A stretch of 64,000 bases of DNA from Rheinheimera sp. MMS21-TC3 (GTDB lineage: Bacteria; Pseudomonadota; Gammaproteobacteria; Enterobacterales; Alteromonadaceae), in the NCBI RefSeq assembly GCF_032229285.1, contig NZ_CP135084.1, forward strand, positions 1,922,001 through 1,986,000, written 5' to 3'. Made by a program: the position numbers and the translations under genes. Shown piece by piece: positions 9,297 through 20,607 of this stretch (its first letter is position 1; the number at the start of each line of letters is the position of its first letter). A model generated the notes under the pieces. That model was given only the letters and a program-made list of their open reading frames with translations. It was not told the DNA's origin and did not search any database.

Positions 9297-9330
9297 AAAA
9301 AAGCCTGCCAATTATTTAGCAGGCTTTTTT
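9297..9330. terminator. Bidirectional terminator between DUF3185 gene and glnS
   Basis: Stem GCCTGC / GCAGGC flanked by A6 and T6, serving both convergent genes. Confidence 0.9.
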
Positions 9331-9346
9331 GATTGCCAATTAAAAC

Positions 9347-11014
9347 TTAGTTATCTTCTTTGGTCCAACTATCACGCAAACCTACAGTACGATTAAAGAC
9401 TAAATTATCCGCTGTAGAATCAACATTATCTGCACAAAAATAGCCTTCACGTTCAAACTGATAAGCAAATTCAGGCTTAGCATCTTTAAGTGAAGGTTCA
9501 ACAAGTCCTTGCTTAACGATTAATGAGTCAGGATTAACAACCGTAAAAAAATCTTCTGCAGCCGCAGGATTAGCAACTGTAAATAAACGGTCATAAACCC
9601 TAAACTCGGCCGGTAAGGCATTATTCGCTTCCACCCAATGTATCACACCACGCACTTTGCGTCCGTCATCTGGATTTTTACCTAAGGTTTCGGGTAAGTA
9701 GCTACATTTTAACTCAATCACTTCCCCGCGTTCATTTTTAATAACTTCATCGGCATGAATAACATAAGCATTACGTAACCGAACATCGCCGTTTAAAACT
9801 AAGCGCTTATATTTTTTGTTAGCCTCTTCTCGAAAATCGGCTTTATCAATATACAAAACAGCAGCAAAAGGTAACTTACGCTGGCCTTTAGATTCATCTT
9901 TTGGATGATTTGGCGCGTCTAGCCATTCAATGCCATCTGCTGGGTAGTTAGTAATAGTGACTTTTAATGGATCGAGTACTGCCATGGCTCTTGGCGCATT
10001 TGCATCTAAATCTTCACGAATACAGGATTCCAGTGCACTCATTTCAATAGTGTTTTCTTGCTTAGTGACACCGATACGTTTAGCAAACTCACGAATAGAC
10101 GCTGGCGTATACCCCCGACGACGTAAGCCGGCAATAGTTGGCATTCTAGGGTCATCCCAGCCAGACACTATCTTATCTTCAACTAATGTATGCAGTTTAC
10201 GCTTGCTCATCAATGAATATTCTAAATTTAAACGAGAAAATTCAATTTGTTGCGGATGGCAAGCAATAGTAATATTGTCTAAAATCCAATCATAAAGACG
10301 GCGATTATCCTGAAACTCTAAAGTACAAAGAGAGTGAGTAATGCCTTCTAGCGCATCAGAAATACAATGGGTAAAGTCGTACATTGGATAGATGCACCAC
10401 TTATTCTCTGTTTGATGGTGATGAGCAAACTTAATCCGATATATAACAGGATCTCGCATACACATAAATGAAGAGGCCATATCTATTTTAGCCCGTAACG
10501 AACACTCGCCCTCTTTAAAACCACCCGCTCGCATTTTTTCAAATAAGGCTAAATTTTCCTCTACTGAGGTATCTCGCGTTGGACTGTTTTTACCTGGCTG
10601 AGTTAAATTACCATGATATTCACGCATTTGCTCAGTATTTAAAAAGCAAACGTAAGCTAAGCCTTTAGTGATCAGTTCAACAGCAAATTTATATAAATCA
10701 TCAAAGTAATCAGAAGAGTAACGAACATCACCCTGCCATTGAAAGCCTAACCAGTTTACGTCTTGCTTAATTGAATGAACAAAATCAATATTTTCTTTTT
10801 CTGGGTTAGTATCATCAAAACGTAAATTACATTTACCTTGATAGTCTTGGGCAATACCAAAATTTAAACAAATTGATTTAGCATGGCCTATATGCAAATA
10901 GCCATTAGGCTCAGGTGGAAACCGAGTTTGCACGGCGTTATGCTTACCTGATGCTAAATCTGTATCAATAATTTGCCGAATAAAGTTTGTTGGGCGCTGT
11001 TCTAGATCCGCCAT
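9347..11014 (-). CDS. glnS: Glutaminyl-tRNA synthetase
   Basis: A class I aminoacyl-tRNA synthetase that charges tRNA-Gln. The 555 residues agree with the E. coli enzyme. It shows the HIGH motif in [16 protein letters not shown] (about 32-47), [23 protein letters not shown], and the KMSKS-type loop LMSKRKL near residue 268, followed by the two anticodon-binding beta barrels. FDDTNPEKE and the absence of a GatB-like tail fit GlnRS rather than GluRS. A 141-bp gap separates it from the DCC gene upstream. Confidence 0.98.
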   Translation of the reverse strand: MADLEQRPTNFIRQIIDTDLASGKHNAVQTRFPPEPNGYLHIGHAKSICLNFGIAQDYQGKCNLRFDDTNPEKENIDFVHSIKQDVNWLGFQWQGDVRYSSDYFDDLYKFAVELITKGLAYVCFLNTEQMREYHGNLTQPGKNSPTRDTSVEENLALFEKMRAGGFKEGECSLRAKIDMASSFMCMRDPVIYRIKFAHHHQTENKWCIYPMYDFTHCISDALEGITHSLCTLEFQDNRRLYDWILDNITIACHPQQIEFSRLNLEYSLMSKRKLHTLVEDKIVSGWDDPRMPTIAGLRRRGYTPASIREFAKRIGVTKQENTIEMSALESCIREDLDANAPRAMAVLDPLKVTITNYPADGIEWLDAPNHPKDESKGQRKLPFAAVLYIDKADFREEANKKYKRLVLNGDVRLRNAYVIHADEVIKNERGEVIELKCSYLPETLGKNPDDGRKVRGVIHWVEANNALPAEFRVYDRLFTVANPAAAEDFFTVVNPDSLIVKQGLVEPSLKDAKPEFAYQFEREGYFCADNVDSTADNLVFNRTVGLRDSWTKEDN

Positions 11015-11155
11015 AAAATAATTTGTCCTTGTTTAGCTAAAACTCAGTTAAGATGCGGCATTATAGCAGCGAAAATGCTACTGACCACCGGCATTTCAAA
11101 GCAAGAGTAACTAAAAGTGTTGCAGAAGAATATAGGTACCATTAACACTGTTTTA

Positions 11156-11626
11156 TTACAGGCCAATAAATCGCGATTTAGTGTCTGTTGTAGGTAAAAT
11201 ACACTGCTCTGCTTTACCAAACCATTGGTAGCGGCGCTTAGCAAAAGCCTTATAGCCATAATCTCGCCATGATTTAGGCAGTAAAGCCAAGATGGTCAAT
11301 ATAAACCATAATCCGCTTAAGCTTTTGCTTATTTCTAATGCTGCTGATGAATAGGTATAACACTGACCTTGTTTAAATAAATAGATGGTATCACTGCTGG
11401 CTGGTTTAACCTTATATTGTTGCATTAAGTCTGTAGCTAGCTGAGTTTGCATAGGGCAAAATAGAAAGACAGCTTTTTTATCTCGCTTAATTATAAAATT
11501 AACGGCTGCGTGACAAAACAGACAAACACCATCAAAAATGACGATATGATGGCAATTAAGCTTGGCTAGGTTTAATTTATCAGCGCCAGGCGCGGCTGGT
11601 TCAGTGTTAGTTGGTTGCTTTTGCAT
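11156..11626 (-). CDS. DCC-family (DUF393) thiol oxidoreductase-like protein
   Basis: A 156-residue protein with the hallmark FDGVCLFCHAAVNFI, giving a CxxC pair at Cys35 and Cys38 in a thioredoxin-like setting. Family members are predicted thiol-disulfide oxidoreductases, largely uncharacterised. A hydrophobic stretch around 110-125 (SGLWFILTILALLP) is typical of the family. The first 25 residues are poorly conserved and rich in Pro and Ala. The gene stands between sucD and glnS, isolated by the sucD terminator on one side. Confidence 0.85.
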   Translation of the reverse strand: MQKQPTNTEPAAPGADKLNLAKLNCHHIVIFDGVCLFCHAAVNFIIKRDKKAVFLFCPMQTQLATDLMQQYKVKPASSDTIYLFKQGQCYTYSSAALEISKSLSGLWFILTILALLPKSWRDYGYKAFAKRRYQWFGKAEQCILPTTDTKSRFIGL

Positions 11627-11687
11627 TTAGCCATTATATCGTATCTTAGATTTAATATAACCACTATTGCGCATTTGCATTAAGTAT

Positions 11688-11715
11688 AAAAAAACCCGCA
11701 ACTAAGCGGGTTTTT
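11688..11715. terminator. Terminator after sucD
   Basis: A-run plus ACCCGC / GCGGGT stem with loop AACTAA and a T5 tract. It is symmetric and lies 20 bases past the sucD stop, ending the TCA gene block. Confidence 0.88.
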
Positions 11716-11735
11716 ATCTAGACTGTATTTAGCAA

Positions 11736-12608
11736 TTACCAGCCTGTGATTTCGCGTACCGCTTTACCGATATCGGCTAAAGAGCGCACAGTTTTAACAC
11801 CTGCGTCTTCTAAAGCACGGAATTTATCTTCCGCAGTACCTTTACCGCCAGAGATAATAGCACCGGCATGGCCCATGCGTTTACCTTCTGGTGCAGTAAC
11901 ACCAGCAATATAAGAAACTACAGGTTTAGTTACATTAGCTTTAATATAAGCGGCTGCTTCTTCTTCTGCAGTACCACCGATTTCACCAATCATGACGATA
12001 GCTTCAGTCTGTGGATCTTTTTCAAATAAGGCTAAGATATCAATAAAGTTAGAACCAGGAATTGGGTCACCACCAATACCAACACAAGTAGACTGACCAA
12101 AGCCTTCGTCTGTTGTTTGCTTAACAGCTTCATAAGTTAAAGTACCTGAACGAGATACAATACCTACTTTACCTGGCTTATGGATATGACCTGGCATAAT
12201 ACCAATCTTACACTCACCTGGTGTAATAACACCTGGGCAGTTAGGACCGATCATGCGCACACCTTTACGATCAACATATTCTTTAGCGAATAACATGTCG
12301 ATAGTAGGAATACCCTCAGTAATACATACGATTAGCTCTAAGCCTGCATCTACAGCTTCGATGATCGCATCTTTACAAAATGGTGCTGGTACATAAATAA
12401 CCGTTGCTGTTGCGCCTGTAGCCGCTACTGCTTCTTTAACAGTGTTGAAGACCGGTAAATCTAAATGCTTAGTGCCACCTTTACCAGGGCTAACACCACC
12501 AACCATTTTAGTACCATATTCGATAGCTTGAGTTGAGTGGAAAGTACCTTGACTACCGGTGAAACCTTGACAGATGACCTTAGTGTCTTTGTTAATAATA
12601 ATAGACAT
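11736..12608 (-). CDS. sucD: Succinyl-CoA synthetase alpha subunit
   Basis: With SucC, this subunit converts succinyl-CoA to succinate, making ATP or GTP. The 290 residues match the family. The N-terminal CoA-binding Rossmann region has [10 protein letters not shown]. The phosphorylated histidine is His247 in [33 protein letters not shown] is also present. Its ATG overlaps the sucC stop (TAATG), coupling translation of the two subunits. Confidence 0.98.
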   Translation of the reverse strand: MSIIINKDTKVICQGFTGSQGTFHSTQAIEYGTKMVGGVSPGKGGTKHLDLPVFNTVKEAVAATGATATVIYVPAPFCKDAIIEAVDAGLELIVCITEGIPTIDMLFAKEYVDRKGVRMIGPNCPGVITPGECKIGIMPGHIHKPGKVGIVSRSGTLTYEAVKQTTDEGFGQSTCVGIGGDPIPGSNFIDILALFEKDPQTEAIVMIGEIGGTAEEEAAAYIKANVTKPVVSYIAGVTAPEGKRMGHAGAIISGGKGTAEDKFRALEDAGVKTVRSLADIGKAVREITGW

Positions 12609-13774
12609 TATTTGCCCTCCGCGGCTTTAACAACAGCTTGTGCAGCTTCAGATAAAGAGTTTGCTGCAATAATATTTAGGCCACTATTTTGTAGCTTTTG
12701 TGCACCTAAATCCGCATTGTTGCCTTCTAAACGTACCACTACTGGTACTGTTACGCCGACTTCTTCCACTGCACCAATAATACCTTCAGCAATCATGTCA
12801 CAACGAACAATGCCACCAAAGATATTAACAAACACAGCTTTAACAGCAGTGTCTGATAAAATAATTTTGAACGCTTCAGTAACACGCTCTTTAGTTGCAC
12901 CACCACCAACGTCTAAGAAGTTAGCTGGCTCACCGCCACTTAATTTAACAATGTCCATAGTACCCATTGCTAAACCTGCGCCATTAACCATACAACCGAT
13001 GTTGCCATCTAAAGCAACATAGTTTAATTCCCATTGCGCAGCACGGGCTTCACGCTCATCTTCTTGGGTCGCGTCATGGAAAGCACGTAACTTAGGTTGA
13101 CGATACATAGCATTGCTATCTGCAACTAACTTGGCATCTAAACAGTGCAAGTTACCTTCAGTAGTAATAACTAGAGGGTTTACTTCAAGTAAAGCAATAT
13201 CTAAATCAACAAACATCTTGGCTAAGCCTAAATAGATATTGGTGAATTGCTTAATTTGTAGGGCGTTTAAGCCTAATTTGAACGCGATTTCGCGAGCTTG
13301 AAACGGCTGAGCACCTACAAGTGGATCAACTTCCATCTTGATAATTTTTTCAGGTGTTTCTTCTGCTACTTTCTCGATATCTACACCGCCTTCTGTCGAC
13401 GCCATAAAGACGATACGACGGCTAGAACGGTCAACAACTGCACCTAAGTACAATTCTTTTTCAATATCGGTACAAGTCTCAACCAGAATTTTACTAACAG
13501 GCTGTCCTTTAGCATCAGTTTGGTAAGTTACTAAGTTTTTACCCAACCACTGTTGAGCAAAATTACGTATCTCTTCTTTAGAAGAAACCAACTTCACACC
13601 GCCCGCTTTACCGCGGCCACCTGCGTGAACCTGAGCTTTAACTACCCATTTGTTACCACCAATACGATCAGCAGCTTCTGCAGCAGCTTGTGGAGTTTCT
13701 TCCGCATAGCCTTCAGATACTGGTAAACCGTATTCGCGGAACAGCTGTTTTGCCTGATACTCGTGCAAATTCAT
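12608..13774 (-). CDS. sucC: Succinyl-CoA synthetase beta subunit
   Basis: The ATP-grasp subunit that binds nucleotide and succinate. The 388 residues match E. coli SucC. Recognisable are [41 protein letters not shown] (metal and nucleotide site) and [17 protein letters not shown] near the C-terminus. A 145-bp gap containing a hairpin separates it from sucB, so sucCD may have an expression level different from sucAB. Confidence 0.98.
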   Translation of the reverse strand: MNLHEYQAKQLFREYGLPVSEGYAEETPQAAAEAADRIGGNKWVVKAQVHAGGRGKAGGVKLVSSKEEIRNFAQQWLGKNLVTYQTDAKGQPVSKILVETCTDIEKELYLGAVVDRSSRRIVFMASTEGGVDIEKVAEETPEKIIKMEVDPLVGAQPFQAREIAFKLGLNALQIKQFTNIYLGLAKMFVDLDIALLEVNPLVITTEGNLHCLDAKLVADSNAMYRQPKLRAFHDATQEDEREARAAQWELNYVALDGNIGCMVNGAGLAMGTMDIVKLSGGEPANFLDVGGGATKERVTEAFKIILSDTAVKAVFVNIFGGIVRCDMIAEGIIGAVEEVGVTVPVVVRLEGNNADLGAQKLQNSGLNIIAANSLSEAAQAVVKAAEGK

Positions 13775-13867
13775 GGCTTTTTTCCGTTCATTTGAAAATT
13801 AAAGCTGCCCAACATGGTACAGCCTGTGATAAATCGGCGCTTATTATACTGCCAATTGATGAAATAC

Positions 13868-13902
13868 AAAATGCTGTTGTCAAAATACAACAGCATTTTT
13901 TT
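13868..13902. terminator. Hairpin between sucB and sucC
   Basis: Stem AAATGCTGTTGT / ACAACAGCATTT with loop CAAAAT. On the plus strand it is followed by seven T. On the minus (coding) strand only TTTT-G follows, so it is probably a leaky terminator or mRNA-processing hairpin within the suc cluster. Confidence 0.65.
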
Positions 13903-13919
13903 AACTCTAAATTATATGC

Positions 13920-15122
13920 TTAGATATCCAGCAAAATACGCGTAGGATCTTCTAATAACTCTTTAATCGTTACTAAGAAACCAACCGACTCTTTGCCATC
14001 AATAATACGATGGTCATAAGATAATGCTAAATACATCATAGGTAGGATTTCCATCTTACCATCAACTACCATCACACGATCTTTAATAGCATGCATGCCT
14101 AAGATTGCAGATTGTGGTGGGTTAATAATTGGCGTAGACATTAATGAACCAAAGACGCCACCGTTAGTAATAGTAAAGTTACCGCCGGTTAAATCGTCCA
14201 TAGATAACTTACCATCGCGTCCTTTTAAAGCTAAGGCTTTAATGCCTTGCTCAATTTCAGCTAAGGTCATTTTATCACAGTCACGTAATACTGGTGTCAC
14301 TAAGCCGCGAGGTGTTGAAATAGCAATACTGACATCAAAATAGTTATGATAAACAATATCATCACCATCAATAGCCGCATTAACTTCTGGGAAGCGTTTT
14401 AAAGCTTCAGTTACTGCTTTAACATAAAAAGACATAAAACCTAAACGAATACCATGACGCTTTTCAAAGGTTTCTTGGTATTGCTTACGTAAGTCCATAA
14501 TAGGCTTCATGTTAACTTCATTAAATGTCGTTAACATGGCAGTTGAATTTTTAGCCTCTAATAAACGATTAGCAATGGTTTTACGTAAACGAGTCATAGG
14601 CACACGTTTTTGCGTACGCTCTCCCGTAACAGCCGCTACAGGTGCTGAAGTTGCTGCTGATTTAGCTGGAGCAGAAGCTAAGAATTTTTCAACATCTTCT
14701 TTAGTGACACGGCCATTTTTACCTGTGCCTTTTACTTTGCTAGCATCTAAACCTTTTTCAGCAATTAAGCGACGAACTGATGGGCTTAAGGCGTCATCAC
14801 CGGTTTCATCTTTACTTGCTTCTTTACTTTCAGCTGATTGTTGTTCTGGTTTAGCTTCTGCTTTGCTGTCTGCTTTAGCTGCTGGTGCACCACCAGCTTC
14901 CATTTTACCAATCACTTCTTCAGCAGTAACTGTAGCTCCGCTATCATGAATGATTTCACCCATTACGCCGTCAGCTTGAGCAACAACTTCAAGCACCACT
15001 TTGTCGGTTTCAATATCTACTAATACCTGATCACGTGTAACAGCTTCACCTGTTTTTACATGCCAGGTTGCGATTGTTGCATCTGCAACTGATTCTGGAA
15101 GTACCGGTACTTTAATTTCCAC
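13920..15122 (-). CDS. sucB: 2-oxoglutarate dehydrogenase E2 (dihydrolipoyl succinyltransferase)
   Basis: The E2 core of the 2-oxoglutarate dehydrogenase complex. Order of domains: a lipoyl domain (residues 1-77) with the lipoylated Lys41 in ETDKVVLE; an Ala/Glu/Lys linker; an E3/E1-binding domain (about 111-148, [22 protein letters not shown]); a second linker; and the catalytic domain ending in [11 protein letters not shown], with active-site His371 and Asp375. It is 400 residues long with a single lipoyl domain, as expected for SucB. It lies 68 bases after sucA on the same strand. No lpd (E3) gene is in this window. Confidence 0.97.
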   Translation of the reverse strand: MEIKVPVLPESVADATIATWHVKTGEAVTRDQVLVDIETDKVVLEVVAQADGVMGEIIHDSGATVTAEEVIGKMEAGGAPAAKADSKAEAKPEQQSAESKEASKDETGDDALSPSVRRLIAEKGLDASKVKGTGKNGRVTKEDVEKFLASAPAKSAATSAPVAAVTGERTQKRVPMTRLRKTIANRLLEAKNSTAMLTTFNEVNMKPIMDLRKQYQETFEKRHGIRLGFMSFYVKAVTEALKRFPEVNAAIDGDDIVYHNYFDVSIAISTPRGLVTPVLRDCDKMTLAEIEQGIKALALKGRDGKLSMDDLTGGNFTITNGGVFGSLMSTPIINPPQSAILGMHAIKDRVMVVDGKMEILPMMYLALSYDHRIIDGKESVGFLVTIKELLEDPTRILLDI

Positions 15123-15190
15123 TTTGTCACCTTTAACGGTTTGGTCTTATTAAGTTTAAATGGCCTACATAGTTAGCAGGCCAAGTTAAT

Positions 15191-18001
15191 TTATTTTATC
15201 GTTAGCGCATCATTAATTAAGGCTTGTTGCTGCTTATTATGCACAGACAAGTAGCCAACTGCAGGTGAAGACGAAGCCTCACGACCAGCATAAGTTAAAT
15301 CTCCCGATTTGGGGATAGCGCCACGGAAATGATGTTGACTACAATACCAAGCACCTTGGTTTTGTGGTTCTTCTTGACACCAAACAAAATCAGTTACGTG
15401 TTGATAATCCTTTAACACTTTAGCCATTTCTTCGTGCGGGAACGGATAAAGCTGTTCGACACGAATAATTGCCACATCCGTTTGCTCACGTTTACGGCGC
15501 TCTTCTAGTAGCTCAAAATATACTTTTCCACTACAGAAGATAACGCGCTTAACCTCTGAAGTATCAATATCATCTATTTCTGCAATTACGTTGTGGAATT
15601 GACCACTGGCTAACTCTTCTAAGGTAGAAGTAGCTAGCGGATGACGTAATAATGATTTAGGTGACATCACAATCAATGGCCGACGCATTGGTCGTATCAT
15701 TTGGCGACGTAACATATTAAATACTTGTGCAGGCGTTGTTGGAATACAAACCTGCATATTATGATCAGCACAAAGTTGTAAAAAGCGCTCTAAACGGGCT
15801 GATGAGTGCTCTGGACCTTGGCCTTCATAACCATGAGGCAACAATAAGGTTAAACCACATAAACGGCCCCATTTTTGCTCACCAGAGCTTAAAAATTGGT
15901 CAATCACTACTTGGGCGCCGTTTGCAAAGTCACCAAACTGACCTTCCCAGATAACCATAGCCCGTGGCTCTGCAGTAGCATAGCCATATTCAAAGGCTAA
16001 TACTGCTTCTTCTGATAGTGCCGAGTCAAAGACTTGGAATGGCCCTTGGTCAGTACTGATATGCTCTAAAGGTGTATAAGTTGAGCCATCGGTCTGATTA
16101 TGCAAAACAGCATGGCGATGGAAGAAAGTACCGCGGGCAGAATCCTGACCAACAATTCTAATTCTATTACCATCAGCAACAGTAGTTGCATAAGCTAAAA
16201 TTTCAGCAAAGCCCCAGTCGATCTTCTTCTCACCGGCTAACATTAATGCCCGATCTTCATAGACACGGCCAACTTGACGTTGCATAACCACTGACTCAGG
16301 CAAGCTAGTAGCTTTTTTACCTAACTCGATAAGTTTATCAAGTGAAATTTTGGCATCAAAAGCAGTATCCCAGTCATGGCCTAAATAAGATGTCCAATCT
16401 ACTGATGCAGCTGTAGTGGCACTTTTCTCTGCAACAACGCAATCACCTTTATCTAAAGCATCACGATACTCAGTTACTAATGCTGTAACTTCATCTTCTG
16501 TGAACACATTTTGTGCCACTAGATTTTTTGCATATAGCTCACGTGGTGTTGGATGCTTCTTAATTTTTTGATACATCAGTGGCTGCGTAGCATTTGGTTC
16601 ATCCGCTTCGTTATGGCCATTACGACGATAACAAACTAAGTCGATAACCACATCACGCTTAAAGGTATTGCGATAATCAACAGCTAATTGTGCAACAAAG
16701 ACTACAGCTTCAGGGTCATCACCATTAACATGGAAAATAGGCGCCTGCACCATTTTTGCAATATCAGTACAATATTCAGTTGAACGAGTATCTTCTGGGT
16801 TAGAAGTGGTAAAACCAACTTGGTTGTTGATAACAATACGTACTGTACCGCCAACCTTAAAAGCACGGGTTTGCGATAAGTTAAAGGTTTCGGCTACCAC
16901 ACCTTGGCCAGCAAAAGCGGAATCACCATGGATAGAAATTGGTAAAGCAGAAGAACCACTACTATCATTACGGCGATCAAGACGCGCGCGTACTGACCCC
17001 ATTACTACAGGGTTTACTATTTCTAAGTGCGATGGGTTAAACGCTAAAGCTAAATGGACATTGCCGCCCGCAGTTGTAAAGTCTGACGAAAAGCCCATAT
17101 GGTATTTAACGTCACCTGCGCCTACTACTTCATATTTACCAGCAAACTCATCAAATAATTTTGATGGATTTTTACCTAAGACGTTAATAAGTGTATTTAA
17201 ACGACCACGGTGGGCCATACCAATAACACAGTCTTTAGCACCTTGCTCGCCTGCGCGATGAATCATCGCTTTGAGCATAGGTATCATCGCATCACCACCT
17301 TCTAACCCGAAGCGTTTAGCTCCTGGGAATTTAGACGATAAATACTTCTCTAGACCATCAGCAGCAATTAAACCTTTTAAAATTGCGGCTTGTTCGGCTT
17401 TGTCATAAGTAGGGGTAGATTGGATACCTTCTAAACGTTGTTGGATCCAACGTTTCTCGTCCGTAGAGACGATATGCATGTACTCGGCACCAATAGAACC
17501 ACAATAGGTTTTCTCTAATGCTTTGTACAAATCACCCAGTTTCATAACTTCTTGGCCACTAGCAAAAGAGCCAACGTTAAACTCGGTGTCAAAATCTGCT
17601 TCTGATAAGTCGTGATGCGACAATTCAAGATCACGAACTCTTGGCCGTTGCCACAGTCCTAATGGATCTAGATTTGCTTGCTGATGGCCGCGAAAGCGGT
17701 AAGAGTTAATCAGCTGCAACACTTTAACTTGACGACTATCTGCTGCACTGCCGCTATTAATCACCACAACTTCGCGATGTTTATTTTTGGCTAAGTCAGC
17801 AAATTGCTGCCTAACTTCAGCATGACGAACTTCTAGTTCTACCCCATCTAACTTAGGTAGTGTGGCGAAAAAATCTCGCCATTCATCAGAAACGCTGGTA
17901 GGTTCAGCTAAGTAGGATTCATAGAGTTCATCAACATAGGCCATGTTACCGCCGCCTAAATGAGAAGACTCTAGCCACGCCTTCATTACACCTTCGTGCA
18001 T
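15191..18001 (-). CDS. sucA: 2-oxoglutarate dehydrogenase E1
   Basis: The thiamine-diphosphate E1 component, which decarboxylates 2-oxoglutarate and passes succinyl to SucB lipoate. At 936 residues it has the normal length. The N-terminal E2-binding helix region (MKAWLESSHLGGGNMAYVDELYESYL), IGMAHRGRLNTLINV, the ThDP region GDSAFAGQGVVAETFNLS and the C-terminal GYEGQGPEHSSARLERFLQ are all visible. It follows sdhB across a 101-base gap that holds a canonical terminator hairpin, so sucAB may rely on read-through or a promoter inside the end of sdhB. Confidence 0.98.
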   Translation of the reverse strand: MHEGVMKAWLESSHLGGGNMAYVDELYESYLAEPTSVSDEWRDFFATLPKLDGVELEVRHAEVRQQFADLAKNKHREVVVINSGSAADSRQVKVLQLINSYRFRGHQQANLDPLGLWQRPRVRDLELSHHDLSEADFDTEFNVGSFASGQEVMKLGDLYKALEKTYCGSIGAEYMHIVSTDEKRWIQQRLEGIQSTPTYDKAEQAAILKGLIAADGLEKYLSSKFPGAKRFGLEGGDAMIPMLKAMIHRAGEQGAKDCVIGMAHRGRLNTLINVLGKNPSKLFDEFAGKYEVVGAGDVKYHMGFSSDFTTAGGNVHLALAFNPSHLEIVNPVVMGSVRARLDRRNDSSGSSALPISIHGDSAFAGQGVVAETFNLSQTRAFKVGGTVRIVINNQVGFTTSNPEDTRSTEYCTDIAKMVQAPIFHVNGDDPEAVVFVAQLAVDYRNTFKRDVVIDLVCYRRNGHNEADEPNATQPLMYQKIKKHPTPRELYAKNLVAQNVFTEDEVTALVTEYRDALDKGDCVVAEKSATTAASVDWTSYLGHDWDTAFDAKISLDKLIELGKKATSLPESVVMQRQVGRVYEDRALMLAGEKKIDWGFAEILAYATTVADGNRIRIVGQDSARGTFFHRHAVLHNQTDGSTYTPLEHISTDQGPFQVFDSALSEEAVLAFEYGYATAEPRAMVIWEGQFGDFANGAQVVIDQFLSSGEQKWGRLCGLTLLLPHGYEGQGPEHSSARLERFLQLCADHNMQVCIPTTPAQVFNMLRRQMIRPMRRPLIVMSPKSLLRHPLATSTLEELASGQFHNVIAEIDDIDTSEVKRVIFCSGKVYFELLEERRKREQTDVAIIRVEQLYPFPHEEMAKVLKDYQHVTDFVWCQEEPQNQGAWYCSQHHFRGAIPKSGDLTYAGREASSSPAVGYLSVHNKQQQALINDALTIK

Positions 18002-18040
18002 TTAGTTTCCCTTAATTTCCGCGCACCTGGAAAAAGTAGC

Positions 18041-18078
18041 AAAAAAACGCGCATCTTAGTTAAAATGCGCAGTTTTTT
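18041..18078. terminator. Terminator-like hairpin between sdhB and sucA
   Basis: Stem GCGCAT / ATGCGC extended by A6C / GT6 with one bulged A. On the minus strand it is followed by seven T (complement of 18041-18047), giving a textbook intrinsic terminator in the coding direction. Confidence 0.8.
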
Positions 18079-18102
18079 ATTCGCTTACCAAATTAGAGCG
18101 CA

Positions 18103-18822
18103 TTATAACGCTCGGTTTAACAACATTGATTTAATTGCACCAATTGCCTTAGTTGGGTTTAACCCTTTAGGACAAACATTAACGCAATTCATAATACCAT
18201 GACAACGGAATACGCTGAACGCATCATCTAAATCGTTTAAACGTTCCTCTGTCGCAGTATCACGGCTATCTACTAAGAAGCGGTAAGCATTAAGTAAACC
18301 GGCTGGACCGATAAACTTATCTGGGTTCCACCAGAAAGATGGGCATGAGCTTGAACAACAAGCGCATAAAATACATTCGTATAATCCATCTAACTTATCA
18401 CGATCTTCAATTGACTGCTTAAACTCACCCGCAGGTGGAATTTTACTATCATTAATTAAGTATGGTTTAATTTTTTCATACTGAGTATAAAATTGGCCCA
18501 TATCAACCACTAAGTCACGCACAACAGGCAAACCAGGCAAAGGACGAACAACTATTTTGCCCCCTTTAAGGCCCGCTGCTGTTAAGGGTGTAATACAAGC
18601 TAAACCATTTTTACCATTAATATTCATGCCATCTGAGCCGCAAACACCTTCACGGCAACTGCGACGGAAAGATAACGTTGGATCTTGTTCTTTTAACCTG
18701 ATCAGTGCATCTAGCACCATCATATCGCGACCTTCAGGATTATCTAAAGTATAGTCCTGCATACGTGGCGCTTTATCAACATCAGGGTTGTAACGATAGA
18801 TTGAGAAAACTAACTTCTTCAT
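18103..18822 (-). CDS. sdhB: Succinate dehydrogenase iron-sulfur subunit
   Basis: Carries electrons from FAD of SdhA to ubiquinone. The 239 residues hold the 2Fe-2S ligands in SCREGVCGSDGM and the following Cys, and the 4Fe-4S and 3Fe-4S ligands in CILCACCSSSCP and CHGIMNCVNVCPKGLNP. WNPDKFIGP is typical of SdhB near the quinone site. Twelve bases separate it from sdhA. It is the last gene before a terminator-like hairpin. Confidence 0.98.
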   Translation of the reverse strand: MKKLVFSIYRYNPDVDKAPRMQDYTLDNPEGRDMMVLDALIRLKEQDPTLSFRRSCREGVCGSDGMNINGKNGLACITPLTAAGLKGGKIVVRPLPGLPVVRDLVVDMGQFYTQYEKIKPYLINDSKIPPAGEFKQSIEDRDKLDGLYECILCACCSSSCPSFWWNPDKFIGPAGLLNAYRFLVDSRDTATEERLNDLDDAFSVFRCHGIMNCVNVCPKGLNPTKAIGAIKSMLLNRAL

Positions 18823-18834
18823 CGCTGAGCCCTC

Positions 18835-20607
18835 TTAGTAAGTACGTGCTTTAGGCGGGAAAGCTTCTCGGAATTTTGGTTCCAAGTTCACTTTACGCTT
18901 AAACATTGATTCTGTTTCTGGCGAAAAAACGCTGTGGCATAACCAGTTTTCATCATCACGATCTGGGAAGTCAAAGCGAGCATGTGCACCACGGCTTTCA
19001 GTACGGTAGTTTGCTGCTACCGCTGTAGAGAAAGCAGTTTCCATTAAGTTGTCTAGCTCTAAACACTCAATACGTTGGGTATTAAAGTCAGAGCTCTTAT
19101 CATCTAAACGGGCATATTTTAAGCGTTCACGAATTTGCTTAAGCTCTTCTAACCCTTCGGCCATTGCTTTACCTTCACGGAAAACAGAGAAGTTTAATTG
19201 CATACACTTTTGCAGATCTTTCTTAATTTGTACCGGATCTTCACCTTGGCCAGGCTTAGAATCTTCCCAACGTCTAGTACGACTTAATGCCGCCTCGATG
19301 TCTGATTCTGACGCCACTCGTGGATCAGGTGTAGCGGCTAAGGCTTTACCTAAGTGTAAGCCTGTTGCCCGACCAAATACTACTAAGTCTAATAATGAGT
19401 TACCACCTAAGCGGTTGGCACCGTGAACAGAGACACAAGCAATTTCACCACAAGCAAATAAACCTGGAATAATTGACTCAGTACCGTCAGCATTAGCTTT
19501 AATGGCTTGGCCATCAACATTAGTTGGAATACCACCCATCATATAGTGACAAGTTGGAATAACTGGAATAGGTTCTTTAACTGGATCAACATGAGCAAAG
19601 GTACGCGATAAATCGCACACACCCGGTAAGCGACTTTCTAAGACGTCTTTACCTAAGTGATCAAGTTTTAACTTAAGGTGAACACCCCAAGGACCTTCAC
19701 AACCACGGCCTTCACGGATTTCTGTCATCATAGAGCGGGCAACAACGTCACGGCTGGCTAAGTCTTTAGCATTTGGCGCATAACGTTCCATAAAACGCTC
19801 ACCGTCTTTATTTAACAGATAGCCACCTTCACCACGACAGCCTTCTGTCACTAGAGTACCAGCTCCTGCTATACCCGTTGGGTGGAACTGCCACATTTCC
19901 ATATCCTGTAATGGAACGCCAGCACGTAATGCCATGCCGATTCCATCACCAGTATTAATGTGAGCGTTTGTAGTAGAAGCAAAGATACGCCCTGCACCAC
20001 CTGTAGCTAAAACGGTTGCTTTAGATTTAAAGTAAACAATCTCGCCGGTTTCAATATCAATGGCGGTACAACCTACGATAGCACCGTCTTGGTTTTTAAC
20101 TAGATCCAGCGCATACCACTCGCTAAACACTTGAGTTTTATTTTTAACGTTCTGTTGATACAACAAGTGTAATAAAGCATGACCAGTACGGTCAGCAGCA
20201 GCAGCAGTTCGGGCGGCTTGTTCGCCACCAAAGTTTCTAGATTGACCACCAAATGGACGCTGATAAACTTTACCGTTTTCTAAACGTGAAAATGGTAAGC
20301 CCATATTTTCAAGTTCGGTAATGGCTTCAGGACCTGTTTTACACATATATTCAATGGCGTCTTGGTCACCGATATAGTCAGAACCCTTAACGGTATCAAA
20401 CATGTGCCACTCCCAGTTATCTGGGTGAGTATTACCTAGTGCTACCGTAATACCGCCTTGCGCAGATACGGTATGAGAACGAGTTGGAAATACTTTAGAT
20501 AATAATGCACAGGTTAAACCTGACTCTGTAATTTGCAATGCAGCGCGCATACCCGCACCACCTGCGCCGATTACTACGGCATCAAATTCTCTTACTGGTA
20601 TAGTCAC
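18835..20607 (-). CDS. sdhA: Succinate dehydrogenase flavoprotein subunit
   Basis: Oxidises succinate to fumarate at a covalent FAD. The 590 residues start with the dinucleotide fold [15 protein letters not shown]. His45 in [10 protein letters not shown] is the flavinylation residue, at the same number as in E. coli. [32 protein letters not shown] and the C-terminal cap [21 protein letters not shown] are conserved. The gene abuts sdhD with no gap. The flavinylation factor SdhE is not encoded in the window. Confidence 0.98.
   Translation of the reverse strand: MTIPVREFDAVVIGAGGAGMRAALQITESGLTCALLSKVFPTRSHTVSAQGGITVALGNTHPDNWEWHMFDTVKGSDYIGDQDAIEYMCKTGPEAITELENMGLPFSRLENGKVYQRPFGGQSRNFGGEQAARTAAAADRTGHALLHLLYQQNVKNKTQVFSEWYALDLVKNQDGAIVGCTAIDIETGEIVYFKSKATVLATGGAGRIFASTTNAHINTGDGIGMALRAGVPLQDMEMWQFHPTGIAGAGTLVTEGCRGEGGYLLNKDGERFMERYAPNAKDLASRDVVARSMMTEIREGRGCEGPWGVHLKLKLDHLGKDVLESRLPGVCDLSRTFAHVDPVKEPIPVIPTCHYMMGGIPTNVDGQAIKANADGTESIIPGLFACGEIACVSVHGANRLGGNSLLDLVVFGRATGLHLGKALAATPDPRVASESDIEAALSRTRRWEDSKPGQGEDPVQIKKDLQKCMQLNFSVFREGKAMAEGLEELKQIRERLKYARLDDKSSDFNTQRIECLELDNLMETAFSTAVAANYRTESRGAHARFDFPDRDDENWLCHSVFSPETESMFKRKVNLEPKFREAFPPKARTY

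Noticed and set aside
11044..11259. 71-codon minus-strand frame between glnS and the DCC gene
   Set aside because: Half of it lies in the DCC gene in another frame; no ribosome site or motif.
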